This document shows, one piece after another, positions 11,601 through 22,700 of a stretch of 64,000 bases of DNA. The stretch covers positions 53,625,352 to 53,689,351 of the forward strand of contig CM038222.1 in NCBI GenBank assembly GCA_021442155.1, in the 5' to 3' direction. This DNA comes from Cymbidium sinense (taxonomy: Eukaryota; Streptophyta; Magnoliopsida; Asparagales; Orchidaceae). Every line of letters begins with the position of its first letter. Position 1 is the stretch's first letter. The translations under genes were made by a program, and so were the position numbers. The notes below the pieces were generated by a model, which saw nothing but the letters and a program-made list of their open reading frames with translations, was not told the origin of the DNA and made no database searches.

Positions 11601-13030
11601 GTGCGGTAGTGCCCGATCATAAACAGCCATTTATTCTTTTTGCGCTAGTTTTATAAATTGATTGATGTTTGTTTAACTTATGTATTAAGTGGCATGCTTT
11701 TCCTAGTTTTTTCATTGCTTTATGTATGGCCTGGATGTGGATTAGGTTCTTTAGAAGAAAGTAAATATTTTACCCAAATTAACAACTTGAAATAAAATTA
11801 AACAACTCATAACCTCACCTAAAGCTTAGGACTAAAATAAAGATAAAAGAATTAGAAACCCCTTAGCTGGATGAGTTCTTTTATTTATAATATCATGCAC
11901 AATAATATCTTATTTCACTCTTGATTGGAGGGCTTCCATCTTCGCCAGAGAACCTAGCTTGACCTATGAGGGCCGTGATGGAAACTCACCTCCTAAATTT
12001 TCTAGCTGATTTTGGCCAATAATCCTCTTTCTCATGCATTAGTCATAACTGTCCTATTAGCTTGAGTCAAAATGATTATCCAAAAATGAAATAAATTGAA
12101 AATTGAAATGCATTACATTTTGGTCATTAAAGCATGTCCCTTTACATGATCTAGTCTCTTTAGGGAGTGAGTTTAAGAACTTAGCTTCTTTCTAAATAAA
12201 AATAGCCTAGCTAACTTGCATAAGTATAAAGACTTGCCTACATGTATTTAAAATTGTAGGAGTTAGTTGGCGGCCACCCCCAGACAGTTGTATGTCCAGG
12301 CTGTCGGGTGATTTTTTCTCTCTTGTGGAGGCAAATCAATTACCCATTTTTTGCCTTAGATTTAGGTTGTGCTTCTAGCCCTCGCTAAAGCTCCTTATAT
12401 ATAGGTTCTAAGATTGCTTTTCTCCTTTGTGGGTCATAAGCTTAATTCCTCACCTCTTAGGAATTTCCTTAATCTTGTGTTAAGGAATCATAAGTCCTAA
12501 AATTTTAATGAAAAATACAACTCAAATAAGTTAAATCAATTTCTAAAATGTAAAGCCTAACTATAGGATAGTTTGAGATGCTCGCTAGGTTTCCTAGCAT
12601 CATGAGCATCTCCTACTTACTCTCATTTTGGGTTTGATAATAACTCCCTCTTTTGATCAATCCTATTTGATCTTCAAAAAATAAACTAATCGATTGATAG
12701 TCCTTACTATTGAAATCTTCAAAGACAATGATCATTTACCTTAATCGAGAGTTTTCCTAAAGGATCTTGTCCTTTAAGATGTAATTAAATACGGGGGCTT
12801 GCCCCTGTAAGAAACTTAACAACCCGATTTAAAATAAATTCTACTTTACTTTTCCATATAGAGTAGGGGAAGAATCTCTGGTACATATGCAGACTCATCA
12901 TCCTTAGGAGTCCTTATTGAGGTGATTGGTTCCATCAAAGGGTAGTGACTTCTATTATTTGAGATAGTACTATATCTTGATGATGTACTTGATCACCTAA
13001 AAAAGGATATCTGCAGATCTGCATGACAAC

Positions 13031-13140
13031 TTACCAAGATGAATTTCTATAAGGTCTCTTCTATCTTTTCTCTACAGATTTGAAAGGCGACTCCTTATAA
13101 GAGATTTATTCACCACACTCGTGAATTATAAATGGCTTGA
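13031..13140 (-). other. 3' internal end with polypurine-tract-like sequence before LTR copy B
   Basis: On the minus strand, 'ggtgaataaatctcttataa' and 'cgcctttcaaatctgtagag' lead into a purine-rich run ('gtagagaaaagatagaagag', about 13072-13091) and then the LTR start. The same layout is at 63536-63626 before copy K. A purine tract just upstream of an LTR is the second-strand primer in LTR elements. It fixes the LTR sense as the same as gag. Confidence 0.6.
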
Positions 13141-13159
13141 GATCTCCTTTGACACAGTA

Positions 13160-13497
13160 GGTAATCCCAACCCTCAAAAATTTCATACACTAATGTAGAG
13201 AGGATAGAATTATTTTGTTTTCATGTATCCATGGTCTCCAAGCAAAGCATTGAAGATTGTATTTGAGTCGATAATGTGAAACTTAGCTTCAATCTTTCAA
13301 TTATCTATCTCCAAAGGCAACACTATGGAACCTAAGGCCCTCTCTCCTTGTTCATTGAATCCTGTCAATATCATCCTCTCAATTTGGAGTTTGTAGATGT
13401 CGATCCTCAAGTAGGCAAGGGTTCTTAGGCTCATAATGTTGACTGATGCACCTGGATCAACCAACAATCTGGATAACCTGTATCTGCCAACATCCAC
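13160..13497 (-). pseudogene. Retroviral-type aspartic protease remnant
   Basis: The minus strand encodes 'MDVGRYRLSRLLVDPGASVN' followed by 'IMSLRTLAYL', then 'LTGFNEQGERALGSIVLPLE'. After a stop it continues with 'AKFHIIDSNTIFNALLGDHG'. This is the plant Gypsy protease fold that cuts the gag-pol polyprotein. The catalytic triplet (13447-13458) reads D-P-G rather than the usual D-S/T-G, so either the lineage differs here or the site is mutated. In-frame stops follow. Beyond it the sequence runs straight into the polypurine-tract region, so RT, RNase H and integrase are missing from this copy. Confidence 0.8.
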
Positions 13498-15120
13498 TAT
13501 AATGTATAGGGGACAGTTGTGCTCGATAATCCATAGAAGTAAGTCTTCATCATTGAATGTAACTCCTAGGATGTTCTTTAAATGGCATACCTTTTATTTA
13601 GTAGTGATCAGCTGAGCTAAGCATATCTCAAGATCAAGTACTGCCTTGATTAGAGATTGCCTCTTTCTTTGGATAAGATAAGGGAATCATACATGCTTAA
13701 CTTAGCTAGCAACTTTCTAAGGTGAGCTAGGATGTTGTAATCAACTCTAGCTTGGTCCTCCACAAGCATATCCATAGGTGGAGCATCCAGTGGAGGGGGT
13801 ATCTGCTCACTGAAACCAATGACTTGCTTACCCTTATCCTAGGTGTTGCCCTAGGAGGTAGAACTTTGCCAATGCGTAGGTTGACTTTGGTGACTTCATG
13901 TGGCGGGTTGGTGGAAAGATCTGCCTACTTGTCGGGTATATCTATAGCTTCTCCTACAAGACCCTCGATGTTAGATGACTCAAAGTCAATCTCAATGGGT
14001 GAACCTGATTGATTCAGAAATGGAGATTCAGATTCTGAATTATAAGAGAAAGGATCAAAATTATCAAAATTATTAAGAATTGAAGAGTTTTCTATAGGAA
14101 TGAAATCAAATAACTCATTAAAAGTAGCATAATTGTATGTTGAATAAGCTTTCTTCATTAATTTCTTATATTTTGAATGAGGTACAAAGTAGAAATTAAG
14201 TAAAGTGAGTGGGGTGAGGGATTTAGTGCCCTCATCCATTGACACAATGTTTATGCTTAAAGAGGAACTAGATGAGCTAGATGGCATGGTAGTAGTTGCA
14301 ACTCTGGAATGGAGGTTGGACTCATTCAGTGGTTGTGCTACTAGCCTATCCTGGGCAAGAGAAAATTGTTGCTGGTGCTGAGCTCTTACCTTCCCTGAGT
14401 TGTCCTTGGCATCTTGCAAACCTTCCTTGATGTTAGAGGTATGAGCTACCTCAGCACCTACAAGGAGAGTTTCTTGATCATAGAAATAATCTTTTTAGAA
14501 GTTCAAGATAAAGGAATATCCCAACATTCTTTTGTCTTAAGAGGATCATATGTATCCCCAAGGATTACCCTAATAGAACTAGATGGTTGTTCTAATAGAT
14601 ATTTTTTGGTGATAACTATGGCACCTGACTTGTAGCTACACTCAAGCTAGTCTTTGAAGGTGATGCAATCCTCTAATATACGACCAAACATGCAGTGGTA
14701 GGGAAAAAAGTTAGGATCATCACTTTTGCCCACTTCCACCAGCCTCTTAGGCTCTGGTAGTTGAAAATCAGGCTTCTTTAAGAGATTCTAAAAGATTTTC
14801 TTGACTACCTCCCTCTTGAATGAATATGATTTGTTTAATCTATTAGTAAGAGTAGGTGGATAGTAGTTACCTAGTGGTAGATATGTATACCGCTGCTAAG
14901 TATATGGCTGAGCAAGTGATGGTATTGACCATTGAGGTGACTGTGGTGATCGATATGATAGCCGAGGTGGTAGCAGAGGAGGTGGTAGTGGAGGTTGTTG
15001 AGCTCAGGGTCTGTCATACTAAACTCTGGCTGGTTTCTTACCCTTGTCAATTGATACCACTGCCCCTGGCTTCTTTCGAAAGCTCTTTGCGGCTTGGGTT
15101 TGGATGGCTGGAATTAAAAA
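13498..15120 (-). pseudogene. gag C-terminal region: Pro-rich tail, zinc-knuckle-like segment, Ser/Asn-rich spacer
   Basis: Reading the minus strand from the right, a Pro-rich segment (about 15060-14860) includes 'QPPLPPPLLPPRLSYRSPQS' and 'YTYLPLGNYYPPTLTN'. Then 'FQLPEPKRLVEVGKSDDPNF' and 'FPYHCMFGRILEDCITFKD' (about 14780-14650) resemble the degenerate Cys/His segment found between gag and protease in Tat-type elements. A 164-codon open stretch (14419-13925) is Ser/Asn/Phe-rich ('ATTTMPSSSSSSSLSINIVS') with no recognised domain. Stops interrupt the frame repeatedly. The equivalent Pro-rich segment is at 47260-47440 in the second gag copy. The Val-rich plus-strand ORF at 14856-15125 is its antisense shadow. 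Confidence 0.7.
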
Positions 15121-15365
15121 GATAATTGTTTGACATTCCCTTGTAGATTAGCCACCTTGTTGATTAGTTTCTCAAAGATTTTGATAGTAAATCCCTTGAG
15201 CATGAAAGCAACTAGGCCATAAATATTCTTAAGAAGAATTCCTATGGCATGATGTTCAGATAGCTACAGTTCACATTTCATACTAAGGTTTCACCACCTG
15301 AGAATATAATCAATGAGGGACTCATTGAGATTTTATTATGCCACAATGAGATCGCCCACAGTTAC

Positions 15366-15622
15366 GGGTGTGTGTTATTTGGTTTTAACCAGAAAACCAA
15401 ATCAAACCAAAGTTTTTGAGTAATTTGGTTCAGTTTTTAACTTAATAATTCGGATTTTTGTTTTAATTAACGAAAACATTGGTTTTTGGTTTTTGGATTA
15501 GTTTTTTAAATAAAATTTTGGATGGAACCAAATAAACTGAATTTATCCATTACTTGGTAAATTTTTTCAGCTATCATAAAAATTTAAATATTTTAATGCA
15601 TGAAAGTAATTAATTACTTTTC

Positions 15623-15664
<42 letters not shown>

Positions 15665-15896
15665 CATTATTAAAAAAAAGTACATAATGAATATAAATTT
15701 CACAAATTATTTTTAAATATAATAAACTTTAGTTTATCCAAAACTAAATAAAAATAACCGAACCAAATTGTTATTTGGTTTGTTTGGTTTTGTATTTTGT
15801 TTGGTCGATTTGGTCTAATTTTTTGGGAATTCAAAACCAATTGATTTTTAAAATTTATCATCAAAACCATCCAAAAAAACTAAATGCACAGCTTTA
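15366..15896. mobile_element. hAT-like MITE (~531 bp) inserted in gag
   Basis: This non-coding insertion breaks the gag core. It is flanked by an 11-bp near-duplication, cccacagttac (15355-15365) and cccacatttac (15897-15907), of which 8 bp would be a hAT-type target duplication. The ends form imperfect inverted repeats: 'gggtgtgtgttatttggttt' on the left against 'taaagctgtgcatttagttt' read inward from the right. The interior is rich in 'accaaat' and 'aaccgaa' type words that recur inverted, so most of it could fold back on itself. GGTGTGCATTTGGTTT-like ends with 8-bp duplications are typical of plant hAT MITEs. The second gag copy lacks the insertion, which supports the boundaries. Confidence 0.75.
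15627..15661. repeat. (TA)17 microsatellite inside the MITE
   Basis: An unbroken TA run near the centre of the MITE, consistent with slippage at the tip of a long fold-back. Confidence 0.95.
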
Positions 15897-16190
15897 CCCA
15901 CATTTACCCTTTGCTGTGCTCCAACAAACCTCTTAATGATGAGTCGCTCCTAACTTAACAAATATGTTCACTGAACTGTTAGACAGTTTGGTGTACCAGT
16001 AGAATACAATCCCTGATAGACTGCTGATAAATAGGTGAAAGAGAAGTGCATCACTACCACTGGCATTGCAACAACTGACTCTAAAGTGCACTGTATGTTA
16101 CTGAGTGTTCACACTTCCATCAAAAATCTTGAAAGAAGGTGGCGCAAACCCTTTGGGATACTGAACTGTGTCAAATTCCTCTAGGTAGAG

Positions 16191-18137
16191 TATACCCTTT
16201 GGAATAGATGAGGTACCCCAGGCTTGCCCCAACGCTTCTCTCACTTACTGTTCCACCATTTATTTGATATCTTTATTTTGCACAGAGGTATTATGACCTT
16301 CCTATGTAGACTTCCATTATCCTGATCCACGGGAGATGCACTTATGGGAGGATCTAAAACATATAGGAGCTCAGGCTGATTGGCTTCCATAGGACAGTGT
16401 TGTAAAATTAGGGCTTAGTTCTATAGTGTAAGAATTGCTACTAATATATCTTCAATCCTTCGCTCCATTCTACTGACCTGCTCGTCCTTCTGCATAAATT
16501 GTTGGAGGAGGTGTTGGGTTGAATGAGCAGTGTCATCCTTTTCAACCACAATACCTTCCTAACTATGATGGTCTCTAAGAAGAGATCCTCGAGTATCAAC
16601 TATATGGACTTACGCTGAGTCCTCAAATAGGTCATCCTCGTCAGGGTTGAAAGCTACCCTACCCTCTTCTTGATCTGAGTATCGCTCCTAAGAAGTTATT
16701 TCTTCTTGGCAAAGTAGTTCTCTAAGATGTCATCTAAAGAACGATCTTCTACTATGTTGGGCTGGATTGGGACAAACACCCACTGACGGCTGACCATAAG
16801 ACTGTGCTCATCTAACTCTATGCATTGAATATTTCCTATTGACTGGGTGCTCTCACTAGGAGGGTCTATTGCCATAGGAACTGTGCTGGCGTCCCCTCCT
16901 TCTTTTGCTACTGTTGGTGACTACGATGGTGGCATAACGATGACACTTTTGGGTCGCCACTCCCTCTTACCACTGAAGTGGTGGGGAATGAACTCACCGC
17001 CTTTGGATGTGGAGTGGGATCTTTAGGTCATCGGATTACCAATGTGGATCTCCTCTCCACAGATGTAGACTTTTGGAATTTAGTGGGAATTGTGGAAGGA
17101 TGGACTTGGATAGGTGGGTAGATGGGGGATGGAGTGGTGTGATGGTGGTAACACCAACTGCCCTCCCCCTGGGGCTCTCTCCCTGTGGTTGGTGGTGCCT
17201 GTCAATACAATGTTATCAGTACGATCAGCCCTGGTGGCCCATCGTTCAAAGAAATCAACAAGGGCAAAGGCCACCGACTGTTTCGCATACCTCCGTCTCT
17301 CCCTCTTGCCTGCTTGGGATGTAACTCTAACCTCGGCTGGTGCTCTGGATTCTGGACCTCAAATAAAATAATGCACCAAACTCTGAGCATCCATAGGCTC
17401 TGTCAACCTAGTGAAGAACTGTCCTGAGACCGGCATAGGGCTTTGTCCTCTCCCTAGCGAGTGCCTCATTGTGTGATGGTGGTATAGGTAGTGTTGCGGT
17501 CCTCCTAACATTCTCCTCCCCATCTAAATCAAAGAGGGGATGAAATCTGCTATCACCCAAGAAAGGGGAAACCTCACGTGAAGAATCCTCATCGGTAATG
17601 TGGGAGGCAGCATCGATCTCCCCGGCTACTCGCTCGTGATGCAGCTTGATCTTTCTATTTCTATTGATGCATTAAGTGCGGGTGAGCAGGGCAGAGTGAG
17701 AGCTGGAACCTACATCAAAGGTAGGAGAGACTATCTTGTAAGCCAAGATAGCATTCCTTTTTAAAGTAGGAGAAAAAAATGAGGAGGTGCTAGCATGCAC
17801 TAGGAAACTGTAGGACAACTATTTGAACTAGTAGGGGAACCTCTGGCACTGACACTACTAAAGATGGAACTGTCACCGTTGTGGGAATCTCCACAACCTC
17901 CATATTTAGAGAGGGGAATTCAAAATCAGATGGTAGATTGAAGAGGAGTGGTTTCTGTCCAGCCACCTCCTCAATACTAATAGTGGAGAGGGTTGGCTCC
18001 TCACAAGTGATCCAAATTTCCTTGAAACTTTAGTTGAAATGAATCATATGAGTGGTAGTGGTTGTGTTGAGATTGGCCTGATCCAAGGCCATATCTACAT
18101 CCGATGGGAAGGTGAGAATAAACTTGTCAGAAGCCAT
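16191..18137 (-). pseudogene. Long region N-terminal to gag core, copy 1 (ORF1-like)
   Basis: Counterpart of 48050-50056. The likely start is ATG at 18137 (minus), giving 'MASDKFILTFPSDVDMALDQ'; the second copy starts 'MTSDKFIFSFSSGVDMTLDQ'. The minus-strand frame carries the block 'SHSALLTRT' (about 17700), 'KIKLHHERVAGEIDAASHIT' and 'AGLRTVLH', all with matches in copy 2. About 1.9 kb separates this start from the gag core, long for a plain Gypsy gag. Ogre-type elements have an extra ORF1 of unknown role upstream of gag, and this may be its remnant. Many stops are present. Overlapping ORFs at 17007-17427 on both strands are frame shadows. Confidence 0.6.
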
Positions 18138-18248
18138 AGTAACTGAAATGACTGAAGATTTAAAGGAACTGACTATGCTGAAAATAAACTTGTCAGAAGC
18201 CATAGTAACTGAAATGACTGAAGATTGAAAGGAACTGACTATGCTGAT
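18117..18248 (-). repeat. 66-bp tandem duplication at the gag/ORF1 start
   Basis: 18117-18182 and 18183-18248 are almost identical. Sixty-six bases is 22 codons, so the duplication keeps frame and doubles the segment 'SIVSSFKSSVISVTMASDKF', including the putative start methionine. The second gag copy has the segment once (about 50035-50095). Confidence 0.85.
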
Positions 18249-18329
18249 ACATCTACATTTATTAAAATATAACTGAGTAAGAATCTTGCTTTTGATATTT
18301 GTCTTCAAGTATTAACTTCTGATATTTAC

Positions 18330-19490
18330 TTGGAATTTTGATCCCACACTTAACAATTTTAAGTATGCTAAGTAGGGTTTGTTGGAGAGATTTTAGGATG
18401 TGAGGAGAGTCTTTGCCAAAGGATTTTAATTTGATTTTGGTTTGGAACCCACATTTCAACAAATTTGGGCATGTTGAATGGGGTTCACTCCATTTTGGAG
18501 AGACTTTGGAGATGTATTAGGATGTGAGATTCAAGTGCATGTTTGAAAATATTTAGAAACATTTTTGTTTGTTTGCAATGATGTGTGTCATTTATTTAAT
18601 TTATTTTGAAAATGGGGTCCCTACTTATCAAATTTAAGTATGCTAAGTAAGGCCCAAGTGTGTTTGATGTATTTAGATTTGATTTGAAAAATGAGACCTT
18701 TATTTAACAAATTTAGGTATGTTATGTAAGGCTCAAGTGTGTTTGATGAGTTTGATTTTTTTTTTTTTTTTTTTTGAAAGAGGGGAACTTTTATTTAACA
18801 TATGTGGTATGTTAAATAGAGTCCAATTTATTTTCAATTTTGAAAAATGAAACTCTCATTTGACAAATGTGGGTATGTCAAATTGAGTTCACGTGTGTTT
18901 GATTTGTTTGTGATTTTGAAAAGGGAATCCTAGTTAGCAAATGTGGGTATGTTAAGTAGAGTCCAATTTGCTTTGACTTTTGAAAAGGGGAATTCTCATT
19001 TGACAAATTTAGGTATGTCAAATGGATTTTAAATGTGTTTTGACTTTGCTTTGAAAAAGGGAGTTTTCATTTGATAAATTTGGGTATTTCAAATGGAATT
19101 CAAATGTGTTTTGATTTTGTTTTGAAAAAGTGAACTCTACTTATCAAATGTGGGTATGTTAAGTAGAGTCCAAATTTGTCTTGATTTTGAAAAGGAGAAT
19201 TCTCATTTGACAAATTTGGGTGTGTCAAATGGAATTCAAATGTGTTTTGATTTTGTTCTTTGGGTGATTCTTTTAAAAGGGGTTCCACTTAATAAATTTA
19301 TGTATGTTAATAGAATTAAACTATATTTATTGATTTTAAAAAATGGGATTTTTGTGTGTGATATTGCTTCTAAAAAGGAAAACTCCAACTTAGCACATGT
19401 GGAATGTGCTAAATAGAATTTCAATTTTATTTCATGATGTCATTTGGAAATAGGATCTTCATCCAACAAACCTAGGTCTGTTGAAATGGA
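18330..19490 (-). repeat. Tandem hairpin array in the gag leader, copy 1
   Basis: About 13 units spaced 65-115 bp apart, each with an inverted repeat around the loop 'aaatttgggta'. Inner arms differ between units but stay paired: TATTTAACA/TGTTAAATA (18792-18818), CATTTGACA/TGTCAAATG (18997-19024), and TTAGCACA/TGTGCTAA (about 19390-19415). The best units add an outer arm: GAATTC/GAATTC at 19197-19237, and GAACTCTACTTA/TAAGTAGAGTCC at 19132-19171 (one mismatch). The array lies directly upstream of the gag start on the gag strand, so the element RNA would carry a row of stem-loops. A 20-nt T run sits inside at 18756-18775. Confidence 0.8.
18756..18775. repeat. Poly(T) run, 20 nt
   Basis: A homopolymer between two hairpin units of the leader array; poly(A) on the gag strand. 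Confidence 0.95.
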
Positions 19491-19771
19491 GAAATTTTCA
19501 AAAAATATGCTTTGATTTTGAATTTGCAATATTGATTTTGATTTGAAAATTTTATGCAAATCTTTTCATTATATTCATTAATTTTAAATACTTTTGTAAA
19601 TATTTTATGAACTTTTCTAAAAATTCATCTTATTTATTTTACTAATGAAATTAAAAAGGTTTTAAGATAGTGAGTCCTAAATAAATGATGTATTTTACTT
19701 TGGATGATAAACTTAAATATAAAGAGAGATATTTCTGAGGAGTTATAGAAATAATTTTTATTTTTTGGATG
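19491..19771. other. AT-rich spacer between hairpin array and LTR copy C
   Basis: No gene or clear repeat. It ends 'ttttttggatgtgggacacc', a short end motif also found before copy I (51700-51728) and, inverted, beside copy H (47216-47240). The leader is therefore joined to the outward-pointing start of an LTR rather than to an LTR end with a primer-binding site. Confidence 0.6.
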
Positions 19772-22700
19772 TGGGACACCTCACAAATTTTAGTGGGTAC
19801 TTATTGAAATGATCGGGTATGACATTAAGGAATGATGCACTATCTCGAAAGACAGAAATCATCACCCTATAATGGTTCAAATCACCTAATAAGGGCTCCT
19901 AAGGCATGATGGGTCTTTGAATATACCAGAGATCTTTTCCCTACTTTATATGGAAAAGTAAAGCAGGATTTATTTTAATTCGGGTTCGTTAAGCTCCCTA
20001 CAGAGGCAAGCTTCCATAGTTAATTACATCCTAGGGAATGGAATTCTCAAAGAATACTCTCTATTAAAGTAAAAATGAAAGTCTCCAAAGATTTCAAGGT
20101 TAGATTATCAAAGGATTAGCTATATTAAAAATTCAACTGGGAAAGATCAAATGGAGAGACTAATTTTGGAAGCTAAAAGAGATGAGTAGGGAATGCTTAT
20201 GATACTAGGAAGCCTAGTGAGCATTCCAATCTATCTTATAATTGGCCTTTATATATTTGAAATTCAAGAGATTCATTTTGTTTGAGTTGAAATTTTATTA
20301 GAATTCTAGGGCTTATAATCCACCAACACAATGTTAGGGAAATGCCTAATAGGTGAGGATTTATGCTAGTAGCCCAAAGGAAACAACTACCTTGGATCCT
20401 AAATCTAGGGAGCTTTAGCATAAGCTAAAGCATGACCTAAATCTAAACGAAGATGGGCATAAGGTTTATCTCTACAAGAGAGGAAAAACCACCTGACTGC
20501 TGGACTTATAACCACCTGGAGTGGAAGCCAGCTAACTCCTCTTACACTTTAAATCCATGTGATCCAATCATATGATTTACAAGATAGCTAGGTTGTTATT
20601 TACTTAGAAAGAAACTAAAGTCCTTAAACCCACTCCCTAAGAGACTAGAGCATGAGTTGTATGAGCAATGACTTAGTCTAATGTAAAATCTTTTCAAATT
20701 TCATTTTATTTTTTATATTTCATTTTGATAATGGCTTGAGAATTTCTTATGCCTAAATGCATGATGAAATAATATTGTTGGCTAAATCAATGAGAAAGGG
20801 GTGTTTTCCACCACAAGGGATGCCCTCATATGTCAAACATTCCCTTATCGTGCAAGGATGGAAGTCCCCTATTTTCAAGAATGAAATAATATGACTTGCA
20901 TGTGGTGAAGCATTCAACCATTCAACTAAGGTGTTGCTCAATCTTTTAGATATCTTATTTAATCTCTAGGCGTTATGGTGAGGTTATGAATTATTTAAAA
21001 TTTTAGTTATGAGTTGTAGTTGGGTAGAAAATTTATTTTTATTTTAAGAGCCTAATCACAATCAGGCCATACATTAAAGCATCAATCATTCAAGAAACTA
21101 GGAAGAACATGATGTTTCTATTGCGCAAGCTAAACAAAACATCAAATAATTTTATAACTAATAGTAAAAGAATAAAAGGTCAGTGCAATTGGGTATCGCC
21201 GTACAACTCAAAAAGAGAAAATGGGTAGCCCAGCTCTACCCTTATACAACCTAGATTATGAAAGTATAATTATAATTTACAAATGAATAAATGCTTTGGG
21301 GGACTTCTTTTCTTAGTTCTTCATGTCTTCATGTCTTCATTTCTCCATTTAATTTGGTAGGCTTCAAGGCATCACAAGGCACCCCTGGACTAAGCCTTCT
21401 AACCAATGCTCATCCTTATCTCACATTACACTAATCCTAATTCTTAATATAAAATTACATTAAAAATAGAAAAAGTAAATCAAACTACACTTGCAAAATA
21501 GAGGTTAGTTAAACATACTTACAATCCTAAGCAGTTATATCATAATTTGAACTTAACACCCTACACATGGGTAACCAAGTCCACTTATCTTAACTTGAAT
21601 TTTACTTAGGGGCTTAAACAACTTGCAAAGAGAGCATTTATATTTATTTTTAAGCATCCCCTTAAGCATAATCCTCTGTAGAAAGTATGATTAGCTAATC
21701 ACAACCTAACATCCAGTCTACGAAGCATACACCCTAACATTTAGTCTAAAATATTACATGATTAATAAAACATACACCAAACATACATTGTCCTAACTTA
21801 GGACTGGAAGTGGTGACTTAGCTCTAATGTGTGTGTTAAGGCTTGTGTGATATGTCTTACTAGGCATTAAGGTTATGTTTTTCTAAGCGTGAAAGGAATT
21901 TAATTTAACCATAAGGGATGATTTCACCTCAAGTTGATTAATTGATTTGAAATTTTTAATTTGTGTTTTGTTTAGTTTCATGTGACCTACACTTAGCAAC
22001 TAAGTGTTATAAAGAGAGAAAAGAGAATGACTCTCTATCATCCCTACCCTAAGCCACTTTCTAAAGTATGTTAATTTGATTTAGTTTTCTTTAGTGAATG
22101 GCTTATTAAATGATTTAATTAACCCTAAGTTTAGGTTTACCTTAAATGATCCTTTTCAATATGAAAGACATCTTAAGATTTACTTAATCGAATTACTATC
22201 ACGTGACATATGTTCAATCATTCCGTTTCATCACATGTAACATGCATATGATTAAATCCTAAGTATACATCTACATACAACATGTTTTAGCATACTAGAA
22301 TGATGAATGTGGATGTACACAACCAAGGATTATATTTTCCATTTGATTAAATTATTTAACCATATTAATTTAAAGCTCTATCCAAATTCTTATACAAAAA
22401 TACATGGGAAAGAGGGCTCCAAATTACATGACTTATTAATTCAACAACTTAGTCATTCATGAATGCATGGATTTTTGATAAAAGAAGGAGGGTTCTAATT
22501 TCATAATTAAATACACACACACATGTATAAGAGACGTAAACTAGTATATGTCATTGTTAACCAGGGAAGAGAGGTAATCAAATGATCTCCTTGGGACTAC
22601 TTAAAGCCTCGTATTCTGGGGATATCTAGACTAAATATTTACTTTTATCAAATACATATGGATGTATACATAAATAAAGAAAGAAAACCCATGCAAAGGG

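Larger units (their letters stand above)
5087..13030 (-). mobile_element. Giant LTR-like unit, copy B, near full length (~7.9 kb)
   Basis: Inverted relative to copy A. Its 3' end is at 5087 ('tattaacctcat', matching TGTTGACCTCA of other copies) and its 5' end is near 13030 ('ctgcagatctgcatgacaac', compared with 'ctgtggacctatgtggtgtc' in copy J). In plus-strand order it holds the conserved 3' end (5087-5300), TTTGAATT-type repeats (to ~6460), a TTGAC cluster (6460-7290), a GC-richer GATC block (8340-8600), a TTAATTAA-rich stretch (8600-9500), the ~250-bp module once (about 10200-10330), and the conserved block with GGGTAG...CTACCC (11561-11579). No ORF in it resembles a protein. It separates the gag-protease remnant on its right from the RT remnant on its left, all in the same sense. 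Confidence 0.75.
15130..16190 (-). pseudogene. Gypsy gag core, copy 1, interrupted by a MITE
   Basis: The minus strand carries 'QYPKGFAPPSFKIFDGSVNT' then a stop, then 'HFRVSCCNASGSDALLFHLF' and 'ISSLSGIVFYWYTKLSNSSV' (about 16170-15960). This is the central retrotransposon gag domain, which forms the particle around element RNA. It aligns with the cleaner copy at 48014-47781. After the MITE (15366-15896) the remainder continues at 15365-15130. Several stops lie in the frame. Confidence 0.8.

Noticed and set aside
14856..15125. Val/Glu-rich plus-strand ORF
   Set aside because: It is the antisense of the Pro-rich gag tail (CCN codons read as NGG/GTG); the counterpart at 47247-47525 shows the same effect.
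17007..17427. Cluster of overlapping ORFs on both strands
   Set aside because: They are shadows of the decayed ORF1/gag region on the minus strand; overlapping frames come from local GC richness.
18330..19490. CRISPR-like repeat-spacer array
   Set aside because: Repeat units vary, spacing is irregular, spacers are related to one another, and the surroundings are a plant retrotransposon.
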